15,902 nt of DNA, taken from contig JAZSEH010000050.1 in assembly GCA_045531585.1 (NCBI GenBank), positions 1 to 15,902 of the forward strand, read 5' to 3'. The stretch's first letter is position 1, and the number at the start of each line of letters is the position of its first letter. Made by a program: the position numbers and the translations under genes. The notes below the pieces were generated by a model. The model was not told where the DNA came from. It did no database searches and saw nothing but the letters and a program-made list of their open reading frames with translations. The DNA comes from SIG587 sp045531585. Lineage in GTDB: Bacteria > Bacillota > Clostridia > Oscillospirales > Acutalibacteraceae. Shown one piece after another: positions 5,996-11,746 of this stretch.

Positions 5996-7435
5996 TTATA
6001 AATTTACGGAGTAATCCTTTTTAAACCCATGCGCTCCGAAAATCTGCCAATTTCCTACACCCAAGCGTTGTAAAATAGCATTTCTTTCCTCTAAACATAA
6101 TTTGGGATCTGTATCAACGGAGGTCATGAGTATGGGTGCATATCTGTTATACTTTTCCTGTTCAGCTGTAAGACCGTGGGTGTTTATATAAATATCTCCC
6201 GTAATAGCAATGTGATTTGCATAATCTATTAAAACAATTTCTCCCGGCAGATGCCCGCCTTTTCCTTCATATACTTCAAAACTCAGCTCCCCAAAATTAT
6301 AAAACCCTATTTGTGTCAGAGAATTGTCATAAAAATTGACACTTTCCCATAATTTAACAATTTTTTGGGGATTCACAGGTTTGTATTCTGTAAGGATTTT
6401 ACAGATGTTAATATATGGCTTGTGCAAAGGATTTTCCTCTCGGTATCCGTCAAGTCCGTTATACTCCTTTTCTAAGCACAATGCCGTTTTTTCATTTGTA
6501 ATTACTTCATCAAAAAGCGGCAGAAGCCCACAATGGTCTACATCTGCATGGGTGATAAGTATTTTCTTCTTTATGGTAGTAAAATCGGGAATAATTTTAT
6601 CAAATATTTCTAACATTTCCCTTTGATAACAAGCATATCCGCTATCAATAAATAAATACTCCCCATTACTATTTATGATTATTGTATTACTGCCACAGGG
6701 CGGCTCAATTAAAGTTATTTCGGTATTTTCGGAAATTTTGTGTGTGCTTATGCGTGGCGCAAAGCTTTTCCCTTTTGAAACACTTAAAAGCTCAGCAAAC
6801 TTACTTATACTGTCAAAGGTTCTGTAAGGGGATAAACCTTTTTCATCTAATGTTTGCATAGCAAGATTAACGTTTATTAAGAGTTCTTGCTTTGCATCTG
6901 CAGACAGCCCCATCATTTGTGACAGACCCAAAACATAGGTATTATAAAAAATGCTATTATCGTATACGTTTTTAGAACGGTTATAGTCAATAACCCGCAC
7001 TTTGCATAACTTTTCTGCTTGACCTAAAAAACAGGAAATTTTATCAGAATCCTCAACGTATAATCCCATTTTAAAATATTGATAATCTGTTCCGTTTTCT
7101 TGCGAACTTATGTAAGAAATATTAAAATTAAATTCACTTATAAGTTTGAGAATATCTGTAACGCTTCCGGGAACATCTTTCAAACAAAACTCTAATAAAA
7201 CAACACTTGTTTTGTTATCATAATCATTTCCTAAGTATCCAATTTTCTTAAGTTCAAAATCTGCTTTTTTAAGTTGTTCCTCAGTGCCGTCAGCATCAAT
7301 AAATAATATATGGGAATCAATAGCTTTATTATAATTGACCCGAGTAATATTGATTCCCAACGAGGAAAAACATTCACTCGCTTTTAAAAAAGCACCAATA
7401 TGGTCAGGCATAGATGTTATATAGGTTTTTTTCAT
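5996..7435 (-). CDS. ACT-ACT-metallo-beta-lactamase-fold hydrolase
   Basis: A 479-residue cytoplasmic protein, to be read as a regulated metallohydrolase of unknown substrate. Residues 1-72 and about 78-152 look like two ACT domains (PDHIGAF...LGINI and DVPGSVTDIL...NFNI), which commonly bind amino acids. A helical linker (about 155-222) leads to an MBL-fold domain (about 235-479). Metal-site marks are DSG (D264), HADVDH at 296-301 in place of the usual HxHxDH, GGH (H395), TGD (D414) and AHG (H469). The longest frame begins at 7444, but AGGA at 7444-7447 is eight bases before the ATG at 7435 and abuts the upstream ATG, so 7435 is chosen. Sampled coding sequence here is about one third GC, against about half in the flanking genes, which suggests transfer. 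It follows the ABC-F gene by 85 bases, with no clear promoter of its own. Confidence 0.8.
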   Translation of the reverse strand: MKKTYITSMPDHIGAFLKASECFSSLGINITRVNYNKAIDSHILFIDADGTEEQLKKADFELKKIGYLGNDYDNKTSVVLLEFCLKDVPGSVTDILKLISEFNFNISYISSQENGTDYQYFKMGLYVEDSDKISCFLGQAEKLCKVRVIDYNRSKNVYDNSIFYNTYVLGLSQMMGLSADAKQELLINVNLAMQTLDEKGLSPYRTFDSISKFAELLSVSKGKSFAPRISTHKISENTEITLIEPPCGSNTIIINSNGEYLFIDSGYACYQREMLEIFDKIIPDFTTIKKKILITHADVDHCGLLPLFDEVITNEKTALCLEKEYNGLDGYREENPLHKPYINICKILTEYKPVNPQKIVKLWESVNFYDNSLTQIGFYNFGELSFEVYEGKGGHLPGEIVLIDYANHIAITGDIYINTHGLTAEQEKYNRYAPILMTSVDTDPKLCLEERNAILQRLGVGNWQIFGAHGFKKDYSVNL

Positions 7436-7480
7436 AGCAATCATCCTTAAGAAACTAATAAACTTTATTTTAAATTGAAG

Positions 7481-7489
7481 TCGGTAGTG
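7481..7489 (+). repeat. Inverted 9-mer flanking the ACT-MBL gene
   Basis: TCGGTAGTG here is the exact inverse of CACTACCGA at 5970-5978, so the two bracket the AT-rich ACT-MBL gene. Its core TCGGTAGT also occurs at 3253-3260 and 15718-15725. Nine bases alone are weak evidence for a boundary. Confidence 0.5.
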
Positions 7490-7520
7490 CAGAATAGGGT
7501 ACGGTCTTTAACTGCCGTTT

Positions 7521-9437
7521 TTATTGCTCTAAGCCTTCAAGCTCCTTTTCAAGGGCTTCGGCCTCCTCCATAAGGGCGAGCAGCTCCTCCTCAAGGGTAG
7601 AAATTTCATCATTTATACCGCAAAGGCGCTGGTAATCGGACATTACCTCCTCGCTTTGGGTAAGGGCGGTAAGGACATTAAGCCGATTTTCCGCCTTTTC
7701 TATTTCCTCGGTTGCCTTTTTCAGGCGCCTTCTTTTTTTATCCAGCTCCTTAAGGGGGGTTGTAAAGCGTTGTTTTTTAGGCTTTTCTGCTTTTTCTCGG
7801 GTGAGCGGCTGTGCCTTTGGCTCCGCCGCGGCAGGGGAGCTTTGCTGTGCCGCCCAGGTATCGTAATCGTATGGGAAGTAGGTTACGCCCTTTTCATCAA
7901 AGATAAGCAGGCTGTCCACCACCTGCTTTAAAAAATAACGGTCATGGGAGACACAAAGCAGACTGCCTGAAAACTCCTTCAGCATATTTTCAAGGGCCTC
8001 CTTACCCACAATGTCCATATGGTTAGTGGGCTCGTCAAGAAGGAGGAAGTTGGGGCGCTTGTGAAAAATTTTACAAAGGGCAAGGCGTACACGCTCACCT
8101 CCTGAAAGCACCGAAATGCTTTTGAACACGTCATCCCCTGAAAAGAGGAAGGCGCCAAGGTCGTTTCTGGCCTGTGTGTGGGTGAGCAAGGGATAGGTGT
8201 CGGTATAGTCCTGTAAAACGGTCTTTTCGCTTATTACCCCTGCCATTTGCTGGTCAAAGTAGCCTATGGTTACCCCTGCACCAAAGCGGATATTGCCCGA
8301 AAGAGCAGGAACCGCCCCGGTAAGGGTTTTAAGGAAGGTGGATTTTCCTATGCCGTTACCGCCTATTATGCCTATCTTTTTGCCCCTCTTCATTTCAAGG
8401 TTAACCTTTGCAAGGAGTCTGTCATAGCCAATGCCCAGCTCCTGCACGGTAAGTGCGGTGCCTGCGCTTTGTACTGTGGGGGTAAGGTCGGTATAAAAGG
8501 CGCGTAGATCAAATTTATCAGGCGGGGGAGCAGGTGTCATACGCTCAATGGCCTTTAGCTTGCTTTGGGCCATTGCCGCCTTGGTTGCCTTGTAACGAAA
8601 CCGCTCAACCAGCTCGGTTAGGCGTGCAATTTCCTTTTGCTGTGCCTCATACTCCGCCCTGCGGCGCAGATAATTTTCCTTTTTCTGCTGCATAAAGGCG
8701 GAATAATTTCCGTGATATTTTGTAAGGGTGCCGTGCTCAGCCTCGTAAACTGTATCCACAATGCGGTCAAGGAACATTCGGTCGTGGGAGACAAGGAGTA
8801 TTGCCCGCGGGTAGGTTTTTAAATACTCCTCCAGCCATATTACCGCATCAAGGTCAAGGTGGTTGGTGGGCTCGTCCAGCAGGAGTATATCGGGCTTTGA
8901 AAGCAGTAGCCTTGCAAAGGCAATTTTGGTGCGCTGTCCCCCCGAAAACTCGCTTAACTTTTTGTATTTATCCTCCTCGCTAAAGCCGAATTTGGATAAA
9001 ACGGTATCGTATTCCTTTTCGTAGTAGTAGCCGCCAAGAATTTCAAAATATTCCTGTAGCTCGGCGTATTCCTGTGCGGCGGCGGCATCGCCTTGGCTTT
9101 CAATTTTAAAAAGCAGTTCATCAAGGCGGGCCTTAATATCGGTATAACGGGAAAAGGCACGCTTAACCTCGTACTCTAAGGTAACGCTTTCATCCTGAAA
9201 GGCAAGCTGCTTTAAAAAGCCTATGGAAAGCTCACCGGTTTTGGCAACACAGGGTATATCGTGGTTTTGGCCAAAAACGTCAATCTCCCCTGCAACGGCA
9301 CGAAGCAGTGTGGTTTTTCCTGCACCGTTTCGGCCAACAATGGCTATTTTCATTTTGTCCTTAATTTCAAAGTTTACGTTATGGAGTATAGTCTTTCCCG
9401 AAAGCTCTATACTGCCTTTTGTTATCTGATAATGCAT
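7521..9437 (-). CDS. ABC-F family ATPase (ribosome-associated type)
   Basis: A 638-residue soluble protein with two ABC ATPase domains and no membrane segment, the ABC-F arrangement. Members act in the ribosomal E site, relieving stalls or protecting from antibiotics. Domain 1 has Walker A GRNGAGKT (35-42), signature LSEFSGGQR (161-169) and Walker B with DEPTNHLD (188-195). A charged linker, about 240-305, corresponds to the P-site tRNA interaction motif. Domain 2 has GGNGIGKS (359-366), VLSGGER (443-449) and DEPTNHMD (468-475). Both catalytic glutamates are present. A basic, alanine/proline-rich stretch (530-560) precedes a C-terminal coiled coil (about 563-638), as in Uup/YdiF-like members. 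AAGGAAG at 9443-9449 overlaps the stop of the upstream phosphodiesterase gene, so the two are cotranslated. Housekeeping function is more likely than resistance, but sequence alone does not decide. Confidence 0.93.
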   Translation of the reverse strand: MHYQITKGSIELSGKTILHNVNFEIKDKMKIAIVGRNGAGKTTLLRAVAGEIDVFGQNHDIPCVAKTGELSIGFLKQLAFQDESVTLEYEVKRAFSRYTDIKARLDELLFKIESQGDAAAAQEYAELQEYFEILGGYYYEKEYDTVLSKFGFSEEDKYKKLSEFSGGQRTKIAFARLLLSKPDILLLDEPTNHLDLDAVIWLEEYLKTYPRAILLVSHDRMFLDRIVDTVYEAEHGTLTKYHGNYSAFMQQKKENYLRRRAEYEAQQKEIARLTELVERFRYKATKAAMAQSKLKAIERMTPAPPPDKFDLRAFYTDLTPTVQSAGTALTVQELGIGYDRLLAKVNLEMKRGKKIGIIGGNGIGKSTFLKTLTGAVPALSGNIRFGAGVTIGYFDQQMAGVISEKTVLQDYTDTYPLLTHTQARNDLGAFLFSGDDVFKSISVLSGGERVRLALCKIFHKRPNFLLLDEPTNHMDIVGKEALENMLKEFSGSLLCVSHDRYFLKQVVDSLLIFDEKGVTYFPYDYDTWAAQQSSPAAAEPKAQPLTREKAEKPKKQRFTTPLKELDKKRRRLKKATEEIEKAENRLNVLTALTQSEEVMSDYQRLCGINDEISTLEEELLALMEEAEALEKELEGLEQ

Positions 9438-9447
9438 TTTTACTTCC

Positions 9448-9921
9448 TTATAAATTTATGATAATGGGCATAATGCCGCTTTGCTCAATATCTATTACGG
9501 CGTAGGTGGGGCGGCCCTGTCGTGGATGACCGATGGAGCCGGGATTCACAAGCCAAACGCCGTCCTCATATAATGTAAGCGGAATATGGGTGTGCCCAAA
9601 CAGGGCAAGGGGAATACCTCGCTGCTTCGCCGCATCCCGTAGCAAAGCAGTGGACTGCTTAACAAAAAACCTGTGCCCGTGGGTGTAAAGAATTTTTGTG
9701 TCACCAAGGGTAGCAATATCGGTAGTAAGGGCAACACTGCCGTAATCACAGTTGCCGCTTACGCTGTAAAAGGTATGGTGGGGAAAATCCTCACGAACAA
9801 CCTCAATATCCCTGATGTTATCCCCAAGGAAAAACACGTGGCGGCTTCCCTTCTGGGCAAGGAGAGCATTGCGTATGGCGGCGGTGTTGCCGTGGGAATC
9901 GGAAATAACTGTTATTCTCAA
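9448..9921 (-). CDS. YfcE/MJ0936-type metallophosphoesterase
   Basis: A compact 157-residue calcineurin-like phosphodiesterase of the YfcE/MJ0936 family, which hydrolyses small phosphodiesters in vitro; the natural substrate is uncertain. Metal ligands appear in order: DSHG (D8, H10), GDN (D34), GNCD (N57), HGH (H81, H83) and GHTH (H110, H112). PGSIGHPR near 127-134 is another family mark. The start is TTG at 9921: an in-frame TAA lies just upstream (9925-9927 on the plus strand) and GAGG is seven bases before the TTG. It is the first gene of a minus-strand unit, two bases of sequence between its stop and the SD core of the ABC-F message being shared. Its promoter overlaps the start of the divergent small-gene operon. 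Confidence 0.93.
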   Translation of the reverse strand: MRITVISDSHGNTAAIRNALLAQKGSRHVFFLGDNIRDIEVVREDFPHHTFYSVSGNCDYGSVALTTDIATLGDTKILYTHGHRFFVKQSTALLRDAAKQRGIPLALFGHTHIPLTLYEDGVWLVNPGSIGHPRQGRPTYAVIDIEQSGIMPIIINL

Positions 9922-9930
9922 AGCTTAGCC

Positions 9931-9960
9931 TCATTCATATGTAAAAAGATTCATTCATAT
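9931..9960 (+). repeat. Twin TCATTCATAT direct repeat in the divergent promoter region
   Basis: TCATTCATAT occurs exactly at 9931-9940 and 9951-9960, a period of 20 bases or about two helical turns. The spacing would suit a dimeric regulator, but the second copy is also the -10 region. Confidence 0.55.
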
Positions 9961-9963
9961 AAT
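9935..9963 (+). promoter_or_regulatory. SigE-like sporulation promoter of the small-gene operon
   Basis: TCATATG at 9935-9941 and CATATAAT at 9956-9963, 14 bases apart, match the mother-cell SigE consensus (KMATATT, 13-14 bases, CATACAHT) at 6 of 7 and 7 of 8 positions. A SigA reading uses the same TATAAT but finds no acceptable -35. Start near 9970 would leave a 25-base leader. Confidence 0.45.
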
Positions 9964-9965
9964 AT

Positions 9966-9993
9966 ATTATACACAAATGGGAGGGGAGTGCAA
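9966..9993 (-). promoter_or_regulatory. Promoter of the phosphodiesterase/ABC-F unit
   Basis: On the minus strand TTGCAC (9993-9988) and a perfect TATAAT (9971-9966) lie 16 bases apart. The -35 overlaps the ribosome site of the divergent gene at 9995. It also overlaps the plus-strand promoter, so the two directions may compete. Confidence 0.55.
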
Positions 9994-9994
9994 G

Positions 9995-10219
9995 ATGCAA
10001 GACAGGGAAAAAATATTAAACAGTTTAACCCCTGAGCAGTTAAAGGCGGCCAAGGGCGGTGACGTTAAAAGCCTTATAAAGGGACTTGATAAAAAAAGTC
10101 TTGAAACCTTAACCGCAGTTTTGAAGGATGAGCAACGCACCAAGGAGATTTTATCATCCCCCGAGGCACAGGCTCTGTTTAACGCAGTTATGAAGAAGGA
10201 CGGCAGAAAAAATGGCTGA
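9995..10219 (+). CDS. Small conserved-type hypothetical protein, operon gene 1
   Basis: A 74-residue, hydrophilic, probably helical protein with no recognised domain. It has a predicted helix with LTPEQLKAAKGGDVKSLIKGLDKKSL and then SSPEAQALFNAVMKK. No signal peptide, membrane segment or cysteine is present. The frame is open from ATG 9977, but GGGAGGGGA at 9979-9987 lies seven bases before the ATG at 9995, which is therefore taken as the start. Its last eight bases overlap the next gene, implying coupled translation. The probable SigE-type promoter upstream suggests expression in the mother cell during sporulation; this is inference from the promoter alone. Confidence 0.78.
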   Translation: MQDREKILNSLTPEQLKAAKGGDVKSLIKGLDKKSLETLTAVLKDEQRTKEILSSPEAQALFNAVMKKDGRKNG

Positions 10220-10556
10220 CCTGATGGAGGATATTTCTAAAATACTTGGAGACGAGGAATCCATGCGTCGGGTTCAGGCCTTGGCGCAACAGCTTTTATC
10301 GGGAAATGAAAAGGAGGCCGAGCCACCGCCGCCCTCCCTGCCTGATACGGGCGGTGTGGACGTGGGGAGGCTTTTGGCCCTTGTTTCCAAATTCAAGGCT
10401 CAGGGTGAGGATGACCGCACGCGGCTGCTCCTTGCCCTTAAGCCGCATCTGAGCAGTGAGCGGGCCAAAAGGGTGGATACCGCCGTTAAGCTTTTAAAGC
10501 TTATTGACCTTTTGCCCCTTTTAAGGGAAACCGACCTGTTTTCGGGACTACTGTAG
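10212..10556 (+). CDS. Small hypothetical protein, operon gene 2
   Basis: A 114-residue soluble protein of unknown function. The N-terminal third (about 1-35) is an acidic helix (EDISKILGDEESMRRVQALAQQLL). A proline-rich linker PPPPSLPD follows, then a helical C-terminal half with LLLALKPHLSSERAKRVDTA and a leucine-rich end. I have an unverified impression that this KPHLS...R..RVD.A.KLLKL type of segment recurs in clostridial hypothetical proteins. The ATG overlaps the previous stop by eight bases; AAGGA at 10196-10200 is a somewhat distant ribosome site, and an ATG four codons further in is the alternative. The protein sits between two other tiny genes, so a shared complex is plausible. Confidence 0.8.
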   Translation: MADLMEDISKILGDEESMRRVQALAQQLLSGNEKEAEPPPPSLPDTGGVDVGRLLALVSKFKAQGEDDRTRLLLALKPHLSSERAKRVDTAVKLLKLIDLLPLLRETDLFSGLL

Positions 10557-10571
10557 TTGGGAGGCGTTTTT

Positions 10572-10838
10572 TTGGAATCGGATTTTCAGCGTATGCAGCG
10601 TGAGGCAACACAGCGCCTTCTTGAAATGAACAGGCAAAATTCGGGAGAAAAAAGAGAAAAGCCTCCCAAAGAAGATGCTCCTGCACCTATGAAAAAAAAG
10701 GCCCCCTCAGGGGATTTATTTTCCTCTCTTTTTTCCACCGGCTCGGACGGAATTCTTATTGCGGGACTGCTGTATTTACTCTACCGTGAAAAAAGCGATA
10801 ATCTGCTTATGCTGGCCCTGCTGTATATTCTTCTATAA
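10572..10838 (+). CDS. Small hypothetical protein with hydrophobic C-terminus, operon gene 3
   Basis: An 88-residue protein with a charged N-terminal half (QRMQREATQRLLEMNRQ, then a Lys/Glu/Pro-rich stretch) and a hydrophobic C-terminus. Two short leucine-rich segments, ILIAGLLYLLYR (61-72) and NLLMLALLYILL (77-88), are separated by EKSD, a possible membrane hairpin or amphipathic anchor. The longest frame begins with TTG at 10557, but GGGAGG at 10559-10564 would lie inside it. It sits seven bases before TTG 10572, which is taken as the start. The gene is 15 bases after gene 2 and ends the operon. If membrane-bound, it could anchor the other two proteins; this is inferred. Confidence 0.78.
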   Translation: MESDFQRMQREATQRLLEMNRQNSGEKREKPPKEDAPAPMKKKAPSGDLFSSLFSTGSDGILIAGLLYLLYREKSDNLLMLALLYILL

Positions 10839-10969
10839 TTCACAAAAAAGTGTATTTTTTTACTCAAAAAGTGTACTATTTTCCAGCAAAAATTGTTACA
10901 GTTTTTTAACCTTTTTTCGACATATTTTGTTGTTATGTAAACTATGTAACCTATTAACAGTTATTATAG

Positions 10970-11047
10970 TTATCCACATATATATCCCCAACTTTCCCCA
11001 CAAAAAGGGTGGAAAAGGCCATTTCAAAGGCTTGAAACGGTGGATAA
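10970..11047. promoter_or_regulatory. Cluster of DnaA-box-like sites
   Basis: TTATCCACA at 10970-10978 is a perfect DnaA box on the plus strand. TTCCCCACA at 10994-11002 has two mismatches. On the minus strand GGTGGAAAA (11008-11016, two mismatches) and GGTGGATAA (11039-11047, one mismatch) face them. The arrangement, two boxes pointing right and two left beside an AT-rich tract, is oriC-like, but dnaA is not in the window. Confidence 0.6.
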
Positions 11048-11162
11048 GTCGGTTAACAAGTTGAATGAATGAGTATTCATAAATAATATGAATAAAAAAA
11101 TTATGTAAAACGGCTCCTATACAAAAAAAGAAAAAAATCTTTCATTTTTTTACAGGATGGTG

Positions 11163-11168
11163 TATAAT
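11163..11168 (+). promoter_or_regulatory. -10 element for the DUF4358-like lipoprotein gene
   Basis: TATAAT stands 47 bases before the start codon. The expected -35 position (around 11140) holds TTTCAT, which is poor, so the promoter is weak, activated or misplaced. Confidence 0.4.
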
Positions 11169-11215
11169 AGAATTATAAAAATTTAATCTACACTCATTTA
11201 TTTAAGGAGCACGTT

Positions 11216-11704
11216 ATGAAAAGACTGCTTACCCCTTTGCTTTGCATATGTATGGCAGTAGTTTGCTTGAGTTTTTTAGGGGGCTGTGAGGGTAAAAACC
11301 AACACACCGCCTACAGTATTTCAAAGAGCGTTCTTGAGCTTTGCAGTGAGGAGGTTGAAATGACCGCCCTCACCGCGGAACAGACTGCAAACTATTACGG
11401 CATACCGGATGCTCACCTTCATGATTTTTCGGTGCACATCTCCTCTGCGGATGACCAGTATGATACCGTGGCGGTGTTCTCCTACACCGATAAGGAGGAG
11501 CGCACGGTGCTTGCCGATGCCGTTGCCCAAACAATAAAAACTAATGAGACCACCGTTAAGGCGGTGAACGATGCGGAATACCAAAAGCTTCAAAACCGTA
11601 TTATAATGGAGCTTGAGGACAAGCTTATACTTGTTATCTCGGACAACTTTAGCGAGATTGGCGAGGCGTTGGAGAAGATGGGCGCAGAAAAATTCTTACC
11701 CTAA
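11216..11704 (+). CDS. DUF4358-like lipoprotein
   Basis: A 162-residue exported lipoprotein. The N-terminus MKRLLTPLLCICMAVVCL is a positively charged, hydrophobic signal peptide ending in the lipobox LGGC, with C24 as the lipidated residue. The mature part is a small alpha/beta domain (about 40-140) resembling DUF4358: a YSISKSV start, a YYGI-x-D segment, a strand DTVAVFSY, then a helix followed by ILVISDN. Function is unknown; many clostridial copies sit near surface or sporulation genes. AAGGAG at 11204-11209 fixes the ATG. It is a single gene, ending in a terminator shared with the convergent glycosidase gene. Confidence 0.8.
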   Translation: MKRLLTPLLCICMAVVCLSFLGGCEGKNQHTAYSISKSVLELCSEEVEMTALTAEQTANYYGIPDAHLHDFSVHISSADDQYDTVAVFSYTDKEERTVLADAVAQTIKTNETTVKAVNDAEYQKLQNRIIMELEDKLILVISDNFSEIGEALEKMGAEKFLP

Positions 11705-11705
11705 C

Positions 11706-11742
11706 AAAAAATACACAGTAGATTTTCTACTGTGTATTTTTT
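11706..11742. terminator. Bidirectional terminator, 17-bp perfect stem
   Basis: Bases 11706-11722 and 11726-11742 are perfect inverses around a TTT loop. The outer six pairs are A-T, giving a T-run on either strand. It serves the lipoprotein gene from the left and the glycosidase gene from the right, starting two bases after one stop and ending five before the other. Confidence 0.95.
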
Positions 11743-11746
11743 TAAT

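Larger units (their letters stand above)
10839..11215. other. 377-base AT-rich gene-free region
   Basis: No coding frame is convincing. From left to right it holds two AAAAAGTGTA copies 21 bases apart (10845-10854, 10866-10875), a T-rich tract to about 10940, the DnaA-box-like cluster (10970-11047), an inverted repeat ATGAAT/ATTCAT (11065-11080) and the -10 and ribosome site of the next gene. No good terminator for the small-gene operon was found; the T-run at 10855-10861 follows only a three-base stem. Confidence 0.7.

Noticed and set aside
7521..9437. Antibiotic-resistance role for the ABC-F protein
   Set aside because: The linker and coiled-coil layout resembles housekeeping members and there is no leader peptide or resistance context.
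10759..11064. Plus-strand 101-codon frame from small gene 3 into the spacer
   Set aside because: Begins inside gene 3 in another frame, has no ribosome site, and crosses the T-rich tract and DnaA sites.
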